Assembly: GCF_018343545.2 (NCBI RefSeq)
Contig: NZ_JAGYPE020000007.1
Location: 64,513-128,512 of the forward strand
DNA length: 64,000 nt
Reading direction: 5' to 3'
Source of the DNA: Neobacillus citreus
Lineage (GTDB): Bacteria > Bacillota > Bacilli > Bacillales > Cytobacillaceae
The translations under genes and the position numbers were made by a program. Positions 16,401-24,625 of the stretch are shown in pieces. Under the pieces are notes generated by a model. That model worked only from the letters and a program-made list of their open reading frames with translations, did no database searches and was not told the origin of the DNA. The stretch's first letter is position 1. Each line of letters starts with the position of its first letter.

Positions 16401-18476
16401 ATGATCCCAGCAAAAATAGATCCTTTATCTATCACTCCAATAAGGGAAAAAAGCCTCGAGTCCATCGTTGATTGGTTTGACCAACATAAACAATCGTTCT
16501 ATACTCTGGGCTGGTCTTATCTTAGGACTCAGCAGCAAATGGAAGAGCTTTTTTACCGGTCTATTATAAAAGTGCACAAGGAATTACCTCGTTTTAAAAG
16601 TGAAACAACATACGAAACGGGGGTTACATCTATTTTTATACATAACTGCCGAGAACTTTCTAAAGATAGAAGTTTACAAGACTCAGAGGAAAGTGAACAA
16701 CATAAGGATTTATTTAAAGCACTTGATCGGTTGAAAGAGGATGAGAAAGTAGCGGTGGCCCTTACATATGTAAAAGGAATCTCTAAGGAGGAAACGGCAC
16801 ATCTTCTCCAAGTTTCAATGGAAAAGCTGAAAGAGCTTCTGTTTTCCGGTATCCAGTCAGTTAGAAAAGAAATGGGGTACGGGTCATCCTTTAATGGTTG
16901 TAAGGAGTACCAAAAGAATTATATCGATTACTTGGAAAGAACCATGGATCGGTCGGAAAAGATTGATTTCGAGGTGCATATTTATCATTGTCAAGACTGT
17001 CAGAAGGATTTGGGTCCCTTTCAGGATGTCATGTTAACTATGGTAAATCTTACTGAAAGGATGAAGGATTTCCGTGTGCCATCTGATTTCATGGAGAACG
17101 TCAAAGCTAGGCTGGCAGAAAGGGAAAAGCAAAGACAACAGAAGAATAACAAACGTAAAAGAGTGGGCCTTGTTTTTGCAAGTGTTTTAGCATTATTAAT
17201 GGGTATAGAAGTTTTTACAGGATCTTTTACCAACCTTTACTACACATGGACAGAAGAAGATCAAGAGTTGCGTGCCTTTCTGCAACAGGGCCTGGGTGAA
17301 AGGCTGAACCTGGAAGCGGAAAGCGCGGGGGTGAAAATTAAGATCAAGAGCGCGATTGCTGATGATGTTCAGACGCTTATCCTTTATGAAATAGAAGATA
17401 CAGAAGAAGACAATCAATATGTAATGGATTATAATGAAGGTTTTTTTGTAGAGAACGAACAAGACATCATGAGCCGTGATACATATCCAAGGTACTATCC
17501 TCCTGACCTTAAATCGGCTGAAAATAATAGAGAAAAGAATGTGTATCATGGAAAGATTAGTCTGCTGCCACTCACAACGGATAACGGGACAATCAAACTC
17601 AAGATCACCAAGCTTCAGAAATTGATTCGTGATGCCTCTGACCAGAATAGTTTTAGGCCTTACGGGAACATGGAGAATAAAGCGGGGGAGTGGAACTTCG
17701 AGATTCCTGTAACAAAACAGCCATCTATCGAATATGCGTTGAATGAAGAGACTGACATCGACGGGATCCCAATTCGATTTGATAAACTAACGATTGCTCC
17801 AACAGCAACGATTCTGCAATATGCTATTAATAATGAACAGACAGAGAAACGGGTGGATTTTCTTAATTTTGACAATCTAGAAGTGAACGATAAAAAAATG
17901 AAAGCTGATATGTATGGCAGCAAATTTTTGGATATACAGCAAGACATGAATTGGACTACTTTTCAAACACATTTTGACTCTCTTTTTGGAGAAAAGCCTA
18001 AAAAGATCAGCGTTCAATTCAAATCTGTTCTTTTAACGTTTGAAGACCACAAAACCATTGAACTGGACGCTGCTAAGGAATATCCTCAAACTTTTGAGTA
18101 TGCAGGCAGTACAATCTCTATCGACCAGGTGGAAGTTGGACAGCCTACCAATGTTATCATAAGCAATCATGAAATTAAGAATCGGGCATATGAGTCGCTT
18201 AACTTCAATATTGTGGGTGAGGATGAAAATGAAATTAGTTCAATGGAGATGGATTCAGAAGGAGTGCTCGTTGATAAAGACGGAGTAGAATACGATATGA
18301 GTAAAATTCATATACCATATGAAGAAATCGAACAGCCTCGCAATTTTTTTACCGTTCAAAGAATAAGATTACACAGTAACAACGCTGATGACAAAGTGAT
18401 CCCTAAAAGACTGGAGATTTATGGGTATAGCACTACGAAATATTTGGATGATGTTGTGAAGATTTCGTTGGACTAA
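16401..18476 (+). CDS. Sigma factor-like/anti-sigma fusion membrane protein with DUF4179/DUF5643-type ectodomain
   Basis: 691 residues from ATG 16401 (AGGGGGAA upstream). Residues about 25-92 resemble sigma-70 region 2 and 105-157 region 4 (KVAVALTYVKGISKEETAHL is a sigma-4 helix-turn-helix). Next comes an anti-sigma zinc-finger-like segment with His193-x3-Cys197-x2-Cys200, an Arg/Lys-rich stretch, one membrane helix (about 255-273) and a 415-residue extracytoplasmic part like DUF4179 plus DUF5643. So what is usually an ECF sigma gene followed by an anti-sigma gene appears as one chain. It could be a membrane-tethered transcription factor released by proteolysis, or a decayed sigma domain kept as an adaptor. 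No separate sigma gene is adjacent. Confidence 0.75.
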   Translation: MIPAKIDPLSITPIREKSLESIVDWFDQHKQSFYTLGWSYLRTQQQMEELFYRSIIKVHKELPRFKSETTYETGVTSIFIHNCRELSKDRSLQDSEESEQHKDLFKALDRLKEDEKVAVALTYVKGISKEETAHLLQVSMEKLKELLFSGIQSVRKEMGYGSSFNGCKEYQKNYIDYLERTMDRSEKIDFEVHIYHCQDCQKDLGPFQDVMLTMVNLTERMKDFRVPSDFMENVKARLAEREKQRQQKNNKRKRVGLVFASVLALLMGIEVFTGSFTNLYYTWTEEDQELRAFLQQGLGERLNLEAESAGVKIKIKSAIADDVQTLILYEIEDTEEDNQYVMDYNEGFFVENEQDIMSRDTYPRYYPPDLKSAENNREKNVYHGKISLLPLTTDNGTIKLKITKLQKLIRDASDQNSFRPYGNMENKAGEWNFEIPVTKQPSIEYALNEETDIDGIPIRFDKLTIAPTATILQYAINNEQTEKRVDFLNFDNLEVNDKKMKADMYGSKFLDIQQDMNWTTFQTHFDSLFGEKPKKISVQFKSVLLTFEDHKTIELDAAKEYPQTFEYAGSTISIDQVEVGQPTNVIISNHEIKNRAYESLNFNIVGEDENEISSMEMDSEGVLVDKDGVEYDMSKIHIPYEEIEQPRNFFTVQRIRLHSNNADDKVIPKRLEIYGYSTTKYLDDVVKISLD

Positions 18477-18594
18477 CATAAATCATAGGTGATTATATTT
18501 TTCCAAAATAAGTAACTCGCATGTACAAACCATCTTGGATATGCTATGTTTTTATTAATCAGAAAATTTAAATTAATAGAATAGGAGGAGTAAA

Positions 18595-19383
18595 ATGGAA
18601 CATATTTTAGTAGAAACGCAGAATGGGGTTCGCACCTTAACACTAAACAGGCCAGAGCGTCTCAATGCTGTCAATGATAAACTTAGTGCTGAGATTATTC
18701 AGGCTATTTCAGAGGCATCTGCTGACGATGAAGTCCGTGTCATTGTGATAACCGGGAGCGGAAAAGGTTTTTGTGCAGGTCTTGACCTGACTGAGTTTGC
18801 GAAGAGAGATAAATCCGCTGATTCTCGTCATAAAACATTAGATAACCTGGGCTGGGTTGGTCATCAGGCGTTAGGAATCGTTCATTGTGATAAACCTGTC
18901 ATCGCCGCGATTAACGGAATTGCAGCTGGTGCAGGACTCGCTCTGGCTCTTGCCTGTGATCTGCGCTTTATGTCTGCTGGTGCAAGGGTAACTGCTGGAT
19001 ACATTCGCCGCGGTCTTAATCCGGATGCGGGAATGACCTATTTCTTACCACGTTTGGTAGGACAGGGAAAAGCAACGGAGTTGATATATACGGGTCGCGA
19101 TATCTATCCTGAAGAAGCAGAACGGATTGGTTTGGTTAATGGAATATTCCCAGATGAAGAATTCCAAGATAGGGTTATGAATTTTGCTAAGGAGTTAGCG
19201 GAAGGACCGCCTGTTGCGCTGACACTTTCCAAAAGATTGCTCGCCGCAAGCCCTGACACGGATCTTACAACAATTCTAAAACAAGAATTAGCTTCAATTA
19301 AAGTTTGTTTTGGAACAAAAGACGTCCAAGAAGGGGTAAAAGCTTTTGCCGAGAAACGGAAACCTGTTTTCCGGGGAGAGTAG
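18595..19383 (+). CDS. Enoyl-CoA hydratase/isomerase family protein (PaaG-like)
   Basis: 262 residues, the standard crotonase length. The oxyanion-hole segments are visible (GKGFCAGLDL and NGIAAGAGLALALACD). The second catalytic position lies in LNPDAGMTYFLPRLVG, where Asp takes the place of the hydratase Glu, as in PaaG-type 1,2-epoxyphenylacetyl-CoA isomerases and related 2,3-dehydroadipyl-CoA hydratases. The start ATG is served by AGGAGGAG. It stands alone between the sigma fusion gene and ctaB, with its own terminator, so the pathway (phenylacetate-like or fatty-acid) cannot be told from context. Confidence 0.85.
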   Translation: MEHILVETQNGVRTLTLNRPERLNAVNDKLSAEIIQAISEASADDEVRVIVITGSGKGFCAGLDLTEFAKRDKSADSRHKTLDNLGWVGHQALGIVHCDKPVIAAINGIAAGAGLALALACDLRFMSAGARVTAGYIRRGLNPDAGMTYFLPRLVGQGKATELIYTGRDIYPEEAERIGLVNGIFPDEEFQDRVMNFAKELAEGPPVALTLSKRLLAASPDTDLTTILKQELASIKVCFGTKDVQEGVKAFAEKRKPVFRGE

Positions 19384-19414
19384 TAATAAGTAAATTTAAA
19401 GAATAATTAAGTTT

Positions 19415-19440
19415 CGGGGGCCATCCCCCGTCTTTTTTTT
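19415..19440 (+). terminator. Intrinsic terminator
   Basis: CGGGGG (19415-19420), loop CCAT, CCCCCG (19425-19430), then a T-rich run. Confidence 0.85.
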
Positions 19441-19543
19441 TGCCAATTTTTCTACAAGAGTGTTCCATGATAAAGTATGGTAATATGGAATCATGTACTT
19501 AAGTTGTAGATAGTAATAACCACTTTTTGGGGAGGTTGTAAGG

Positions 19544-20479
19544 ATGAGTCAAAATGGAATACCTTCCGCACTGAAAGGCAAAAGTGCTGCTATTTCAAAT
19601 AATCGTTCCGGCCTTATGGCTGATATAAAAGCTCTTTTTAAAGGACCTGTCTTAATAGCCAATGTTCTGCCAGTATTTACTGGGTTTTGGCTGGCCCTTT
19701 ATTTTACCGGCGCCTCTTTTTCTGATTACTTGAATGTATTTTTGCTGACCATCATCGGCAGTACGCTGGTCATGGGCGGAGCACTTGTCATCAATAACTG
19801 GTATGATGTTGACATCGATACTGTCATGGATAGAACGAAGCATCGGCCGACCGTAACAGGGCATATTCCTCTAAAAGTAGTATTAACGATAGGAATTGTC
19901 CTCACAGTACTAGGCTTCATTCTTTTGTCTTTTACAAGATGGGAGGCAGTGATTTATGCCTTCGTAGGCTGGTTTACTTATGTCATCTTATATACAATGT
20001 GGTCCAAACGGAGGTATACACTTAACACCGTGATTGGTGCCGTTTCAGGTGCTGTTACCCCGCTAATTGGCTGGACGGCAATTGAGTCAGGGACTCATAT
20101 TGTTCCGATTATGTTATTTCTGATTATCTTTGTTTTCCAAATGCCGCATACCTTTGCCATCGCGATGAAGAAGTGCGAGGAATATCGTGCGGCGAAGGTA
20201 GCGATGCTGCCTGTGGTACATGGGTTTGAAATGACGAAGCGGCAGATGGTGGTCTATATCGCCTGCCTATTGCCATTGCCGTTTTATCTAGGATCGCTTG
20301 GGCTTACCTTTGTTGTCATTGCGACAGTGATGAACCTTGGCTGGCTAATTGTCAGCATCAGCGGATTTTTTACAAAAGATGACCTGAAATGGGCCCAGAT
20401 TAATTTTCTGTACTCCGTAAACTATATCACCATCCTGTTTCTTATGATGATTGTGGTAACATTGCCAATATTTAAATAG
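19544..20479 (+). CDS. ctaB: Protoheme IX farnesyltransferase (heme O synthase)
   Basis: 311 residues with about eight or nine membrane helices. The UbiA-family polyprenyl-diphosphate binding motif is clear (NNWYDVDIDTVMDRTKHRP), as is the second loop (KCEEYRAAKVAMLPVVHG). CtaB farnesylates protoheme to heme O for heme-copper oxidases. It has its own terminator and is followed 350 bases later by a heme-copper enzyme operon. This is probably one of two ctaB copies, since the usual Bacillus copy sits in the ctaBCDEF cluster, which is not here. Confidence 0.9.
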   Translation: MSQNGIPSALKGKSAAISNNRSGLMADIKALFKGPVLIANVLPVFTGFWLALYFTGASFSDYLNVFLLTIIGSTLVMGGALVINNWYDVDIDTVMDRTKHRPTVTGHIPLKVVLTIGIVLTVLGFILLSFTRWEAVIYAFVGWFTYVILYTMWSKRRYTLNTVIGAVSGAVTPLIGWTAIESGTHIVPIMLFLIIFVFQMPHTFAIAMKKCEEYRAAKVAMLPVVHGFEMTKRQMVVYIACLLPLPFYLGSLGLTFVVIATVMNLGWLIVSISGFFTKDDLKWAQINFLYSVNYITILFLMMIVVTLPIFK

Positions 20480-20489
20480 GCTATTTAGC

Positions 20490-20526
20490 AGCTGTCCTTA
20501 TGAAAAATAAGGGCGGCTTTTTTGTT
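20490..20526 (+). terminator. Intrinsic terminator of ctaB
   Basis: A 12-bp stem with G-U pairs (20490-20501 with 20507-20518, loop GAAAA) is followed by a T-run. The rest of the 20527-20831 gap is AT-rich and holds the Fnr-like site and promoter of the next operon. Confidence 0.8.
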
Positions 20527-20747
20527 TTTTTAAGATGATTTTACTTTAATTCACAAATTTGTCATTTTTGATTTCTTCCCCTTTTCCCGCCATTTTTTTC
20601 TATTCCACAATAAAAATTATTCGATTAACAAGTTAAAAACAGTGGAAATACAGCTATTTTCCGTACTCTTTTTCATAAACATTCGGATTTTGGACAAAAA
20701 GTACAATAATATTCCCTTTTTTCTTACGACCAAAATCACTTATGAAA

Positions 20748-20763
20748 TGTGACGCAGTTCACT
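20748..20763 (+). promoter_or_regulatory. Fnr/CRP-family binding site
   Basis: TGTGACGCAGTTCACT fits TGTGA-N6-TCACA with one mismatch. Its centre (20755.5) is 41.5 bases upstream of the start point expected from the -10 at 20785, the class II activator position. Fnr is the oxygen/nitrate-respiration regulator in Bacillus. Confidence 0.65.
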
Positions 20764-20784
20764 TCGCTGAGAATCGTTCCTAAC

Positions 20785-20790
20785 TATGAT
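20785..20790 (+). promoter_or_regulatory. -10 element of the Fnr-dependent promoter
   Basis: TATGAT, with no good -35 (the -35 zone adjoins the Fnr-like site), as expected for an activator-dependent promoter. Confidence 0.5.
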
Positions 20791-20831
20791 AGAAGTAAGA
20801 AAACAGAATAAATCAAAAGGGGGATTCACAA

Positions 20832-20981
20832 ATGGCATCTGCAAAAGCAAATCGCAATAATAAGCCAGGCAAGCAGCACGAAGAACCGTTAAAAGGTACA
20901 TGGATTTCCGTAGGTGTGGTTGGCGTCGTTATTCTCGTTACTTATTTAACTTTATATGGGCTTTATATGACTAGAGTATAG
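20832..20981 (+). CDS. Heme-copper oxidase subunit IIa (CbaD-like)
   Basis: 49 residues, behind an AAAGGGGG ribosome site. A short polar N-terminus rich in Lys/Asn is followed by one membrane helix (WISVGVVGVVILVTYLTLYG) and a short end. This matches the single-helix subunit IIa of ba3-type enzymes, which packs against subunit I. It is first in the IIa-II-I operon and 11 bases from subunit II, the standard order for B-family enzymes. Confidence 0.82.
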   Translation: MASAKANRNNKPGKQHEEPLKGTWISVGVVGVVILVTYLTLYGLYMTRV

Positions 20982-20992
20982 GGGGGAAAGAA

Positions 20993-21460
20993 ATGAAAAT
21001 GCATCTTGATGAAAAAATATGGCTGGCATTAAGCTTCGGTATAATGATGATTTTCATGTTAATCACGGGCTATCAGGCTGTTGCTGAAGGAATGGCACCG
21101 CCAAGTAATGTCCAAACAATCGATTCGCAAAAAGTAGATCAAACAGCGCCTTTTGATAAGCCTGGAATTAAACAGATTGGCGATCATGAATACGAAGTAG
21201 TCATGACATTGCAAGTATTTAGCTTTAATCCTGGAAATATTGAAGTTCCAGCTGGATCAACAGTACATTTTATCTTAACTTCAAAAGATGTTGTCCACGG
21301 TTTTGAAATTGCCGAAACTAACGCTAACGCAATGGTAACACCAGGTTATATCTCAAGAGTTACCCAAAAGTTTGATAAACCGGGAAGTTATTTAGTGTTA
21401 TGTAACGAATATTGCGGTGCCGGTCACCAAATGATGAGCACGACAATTACGGTTAAGTAA
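20993..21460 (+). CDS. CuA-binding subunit II of a ba3-type/NOR-type heme-copper enzyme
   Basis: 155 residues: one N-terminal membrane anchor (residues about 10-30) and an outward cupredoxin domain. All CuA ligands are present: His102, Cys137, Glu139 (backbone position), Cys141, His145 and Met148 (CNEYCGAGHQMM). The small single-anchor form is typical of B-family (ba3) enzymes rather than caa3 oxidase. It takes electrons from cytochrome c or quinol and passes them to heme b of subunit I. ATG at 20993 follows GGGGGGAAAG. The subunit does not itself tell O2 from NO reductases. Confidence 0.9.
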   Translation: MKMHLDEKIWLALSFGIMMIFMLITGYQAVAEGMAPPSNVQTIDSQKVDQTAPFDKPGIKQIGDHEYEVVMTLQVFSFNPGNIEVPAGSTVHFILTSKDVVHGFEIAETNANAMVTPGYISRVTQKFDKPGSYLVLCNEYCGAGHQMMSTTITVK

Positions 21461-21475
21461 AGGGGGGAAAGGCTA

Positions 21476-23155
21476 ATGGAAACAGCAATAAATCAAACGT
21501 ATAAAACAAAAGCAACTAAATTACTAGGTGTTAATAAAGCAGACGCAAAAATTTCGAAAACATATTTATTTGTATCATTTGTCATCTTGTTAGTTGGTGG
21601 ATTTTTAGGGTTAGCGCAAGGATTAAACCGTGCCGGTCTTCTAGAACTGCCATCGTGGTTAAACTATTATCAGGTTCTTACGATGCACGGTGTGTTCATG
21701 CTTCTTGCCTTCACTACTTTCTTTACATTCGGCTATCTGTATGCAGGTCTTTCACATGAACTGGGAGGGCTTCTTCCAAAGGTTAGAAAGATTGTCTGGA
21801 CTGCGTTTGCATCCAAGATTATTGGCGCGGTATTGGTTGTTATTCCAATCCTCATGAATGAAGCATCAGTAATGTACACATTCTATCCTCCTTTAAAAGC
21901 ACACCCAATGTTTTATATCGGGTTGGTATTCTTCGCAGTGGGTATGTGGCTGTGCAACGTTGGCGCATTTATCCAAGTAGCCAATTGGCGGAAAAATAAT
22001 AAAGGAAAGCATGTTCCAATCTTCTCTTACTTTGCAACTGGTATTAACGTTCTAATGTTTTTTGCACTTATTCCTGTAGCAATCGAAGTTTTATATCTAA
22101 TTCCTTGGTCTTTAGGCTGGGTTAAGACCGTTAATGTTATGGTTTCTCGTACATTATTCTGGGCCTTTGGACATACGCTCGTAAATATCTGGTATTTAAC
22201 AGCTACTTCTGCATGGTATGTCATTGCACCGAAATTAATCGGCGGCAGACGCTGGAGCGACACATTAACCCGCGTCGTTATTATCGCTTTGGTAATCATG
22301 AACATTACCGGTGGATTCCATCACCAAATCATTGACCCAGGAATTTCTTTACCAGTTAAAATGATGCACGTATTTATGAGTTTAGCAATTGGTTTCCCAT
22401 CATTAATGACCGCTTGGGCAATGTTTGCAGTATTTGAAAAGACTGCAAGAAAGCAAGGCGGAAAAGGACTAATCGGCTGGTATAAAAAAATGCCATGGGG
22501 CGATGTTCGTTTCCTAGCGCTATTTATCAGTATGGCTTCCTTTGCTCCAGCGGGTGCCGGTGGTATTGCGCAAACAACAAACCAATTGGACACAGTTGTT
22601 CATAACACGATGTGGATTGTCGGTCACTTCCACTTAACACTTGGTGTGACGGTCGCATTGGCATTCTTTGGGATTAGTTATTGGTTAGTTCCATATATTT
22701 CAGGACGTGTTCTAACACCACAAATCAATAAATTAGGTGTTATCCAAACTTGGATCTGGACAATCGGCATGATCTTTATGTCAGGTGCCATGCACACAGT
22801 CGGATTATTTGGCTCACCACGAAGAACTTCATTTACAACATATGGCGATCATGCAACAGCGTTAGGCTGGAGCCCATATATGATGGCAATGGCTGTCGGT
22901 GGTACTTTGTTAATCATCGGTGTTATTCTTCAAGTGTATGCGGTAATTAATATGATGTTCTTTGCACCAAAAGGAGAAACAGAATTCCCAATTGCGGAAG
23001 CAGAAGAAAATGCCTCTCCAACTCCTTATTGGACAGAGCGCTGGGGACTATGGATTGTGGTTATGCTGTTAGTCGTTGCAATGGCATATGTCGTTCCAAT
23101 AACAGAATTTATTGTTAATGCACCTCCAGGATCACCTGGATTCAAAACTTGGTAA
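21476..23155 (+). CDS. B-family heme-copper subunit I; lacks the cross-linked Tyr, probable CuA-type nitric oxide reductase
   Basis: 559 residues with about 13-14 membrane helices. Low-spin heme ligands are His71 (LTMHGVF) and His386; the high-spin ligand is His384 (GHFHLTLG); CuB ligands are His233, His282 and His283 (GFHHQ). Numbering almost equals Thermus ba3 oxidase, where Tyr237 is cross-linked to His233. Here the segment is GHTLVNIWYL, so residue 237 is Asn and no Tyr stands at that place. Loss of this Tyr is a mark of NO-reducing members of the superfamily, such as the CuA-type NOR of Bacillus azotoformans and the sNOR/bNOR groups. An Fnr-type site upstream agrees. No subunit III gene is present. 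Database annotation would probably say cytochrome c oxidase. Confidence 0.85.
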   Translation: METAINQTYKTKATKLLGVNKADAKISKTYLFVSFVILLVGGFLGLAQGLNRAGLLELPSWLNYYQVLTMHGVFMLLAFTTFFTFGYLYAGLSHELGGLLPKVRKIVWTAFASKIIGAVLVVIPILMNEASVMYTFYPPLKAHPMFYIGLVFFAVGMWLCNVGAFIQVANWRKNNKGKHVPIFSYFATGINVLMFFALIPVAIEVLYLIPWSLGWVKTVNVMVSRTLFWAFGHTLVNIWYLTATSAWYVIAPKLIGGRRWSDTLTRVVIIALVIMNITGGFHHQIIDPGISLPVKMMHVFMSLAIGFPSLMTAWAMFAVFEKTARKQGGKGLIGWYKKMPWGDVRFLALFISMASFAPAGAGGIAQTTNQLDTVVHNTMWIVGHFHLTLGVTVALAFFGISYWLVPYISGRVLTPQINKLGVIQTWIWTIGMIFMSGAMHTVGLFGSPRRTSFTTYGDHATALGWSPYMMAMAVGGTLLIIGVILQVYAVINMMFFAPKGETEFPIAEAEENASPTPYWTERWGLWIVVMLLVVAMAYVVPITEFIVNAPPGSPGFKTW

Positions 23156-23158
23156 TTA

Positions 23159-23221
23159 GAAAAGCGGAAGCGCCTTGCACAGGGGCTTATGACCCCGAGC
23201 CCCTAGGCGCTGAAGCTGGAC
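23159..23221. repeat. Dispersed Bacillus-type GC-rich hairpin repeat
   Basis: A 63-base element whose ends AGCGCC/GGCGCT and inner AGGGGCT/AGCCCCT arms pair into a nested hairpin. Similar elements starting AAAGCGGAAGCGCC and ending GAAGCTGGAC are, from memory, scattered through many Bacillus genomes. Only this copy is seen here. It is G+C-rich against its surroundings. Confidence 0.6.
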
Positions 23222-23234
23222 AGAATTGATAACA

Positions 23235-23267
23235 AAAGAGATAGCTCGTTTGCTGGGCTATCTCTTT
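23235..23267 (+). terminator. Terminator of the heme-copper operon
   Basis: AAAGAGATAGC (23235-23245) pairs with GCTATCTCTTT (23257-23267). Confidence 0.75.
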
Positions 23268-23318
23268 CTGCTAAAAGAGAGAGAACTTTTTTAAAAATAG
23301 GTTTGGGAAGTGGTCGTT

Positions 23319-23951
23319 ATGATCAAAAATCGGCATCAGGTAATTTCACTATTAGTCGTATTTGTGTTTGGATTTGTTTTATTTTATACAGGTACAGACG
23401 GGTTTCGGGCCTTTACGGCGGAAACGGCCAGGGTGAACAGGCTGCTGGACGAGAAGCCGAAATTTCCTAAAATAACGTTGGAGGACAGTAAGCAACGGGA
23501 GTATTCCATTTCTGAATTCAAAGGGAAGTACGTATTTATTACCTTTCTTTATACGTCTTGTACATCTGTCTGTCCACAGTTAGAAATGAACATGTCAAAG
23601 GTTTACGAGCAGATTCCAAAAAAATATTTGGGAAAAGATATTGTATTTTTAAGCATTAGCTTTGACCCATCCAGAGACACTCCACAGACGCTGGAAAAAT
23701 ACCGCACTTATTTTAAAAGTGATGGGGAAACCTGGCGGATGGCAAGGGTTCCGGACAAGAATGAATTGGATGCATTGCTAAAAGAATTTGGAGTGACTGT
23801 CATTCCTGACGGATACGGGAATTTCACGCATAATTCAGCATTTTATTTAGTGGACCCAAAAGGCATTCTTCAAGATGTGATGGACTATAAAAAAATAGAT
23901 GAGGCATCCGATAAGGTTGTCAAGATTCTGAATCAGGAAGCGGGGGAATAA
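23319..23951 (+). CDS. SCO1/SenC/PrrC family copper chaperone
   Basis: 210 residues from ATG 23319, 8 bases after GGGAAG; GTG 23310 overlaps the ribosome site. An N-terminal membrane anchor precedes a thioredoxin fold with the copper-binding Cys-x3-Cys (CTSVC) and the distal His in THNSAFYLV. SCO proteins load or reduce the CuA site of subunit II, which fits the enzyme encoded just upstream. It runs straight into the next membrane protein gene (3-base gap). Confidence 0.88.
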   Translation: MIKNRHQVISLLVVFVFGFVLFYTGTDGFRAFTAETARVNRLLDEKPKFPKITLEDSKQREYSISEFKGKYVFITFLYTSCTSVCPQLEMNMSKVYEQIPKKYLGKDIVFLSISFDPSRDTPQTLEKYRTYFKSDGETWRMARVPDKNELDALLKEFGVTVIPDGYGNFTHNSAFYLVDPKGILQDVMDYKKIDEASDKVVKILNQEAGE

Positions 23952-23954
23952 TCA

Positions 23955-24512
23955 ATGCAACAATTTATATATGGATTATTGTTACTTATTGCCCTAGCTA
24001 TTCCGCCTATTGCTCATTTTATGGAATCCGTGATGATTATCCATATGCATATGCAAATGCCAATGGTGGTGTTTGCGGGATTCCTGATGGCACGACTTTT
24101 TATGGACCGCTTTCCGAGATTTTTTGAAAAATGGAACGGGAATGGCGTTCCGGGAATTTTATTGTTTGTCATAATTATAGGCTTCTGGACTCTGCCGCGT
24201 TCGATGGATGATGCTTTAACTGAACAAAGCGTAGAGGTATTTAAGTTTTTGAGTTTATCACTTTTAGCTGGAATTCCCTTGAGGGACAGCTGGAAAAAGT
24301 TAAATTCTCTTGGTAAAAATATTTTTTTCATCTTCTTCACCATTTTGTTCCTGGTGGTGGGCTGGCTTTATATTGATGCGCCTGTCCAGTTATGCAATAA
24401 CTACTTGGTTATCGAGCAAATCACGCTAGGCTGGGGCTTCTTGACTACGGCAATTTGTATAGTTATATACTTGATATATATTACCTTTACGGACCGGACG
24501 AAATATGAATAA
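23955..24512 (+). CDS. Polytopic membrane protein next to SCO
   Basis: 185 residues, five or six membrane helices. A striking His/Met run (IIHMHMQMPMVV) lies at the start of helix 2, a plausible metal (copper) handling site. A short loop carries CNNY. I cannot name the family with certainty; it looks like small membrane proteins found beside B-family oxidases (DUF1404- or CtaG-like). It begins 3 bases after the SCO stop, so it is co-translated and likely serves assembly of the copper centre. Confidence 0.7.
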   Translation: MQQFIYGLLLLIALAIPPIAHFMESVMIIHMHMQMPMVVFAGFLMARLFMDRFPRFFEKWNGNGVPGILLFVIIIGFWTLPRSMDDALTEQSVEVFKFLSLSLLAGIPLRDSWKKLNSLGKNIFFIFFTILFLVVGWLYIDAPVQLCNNYLVIEQITLGWGFLTTAICIVIYLIYITFTDRTKYE

Positions 24513-24520
24513 TAGAAATG

Positions 24521-24554
24521 CAGCCGCTTGGAGTGATTCCGGGCGGCTGTTTTT
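24521..24554 (+). terminator. Intrinsic terminator
   Basis: CAGCCGC (24521-24527) pairs with GCGGCTG (24543-24549), then TTTTT. Confidence 0.8.
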
Positions 24555-24625
24555 AGGCAAATAAAGAGGGATGTTTAATGGCAGTGTAGAAGTAGATGAC
24601 TGGAAGATAAAGAGGTGATTTAATA

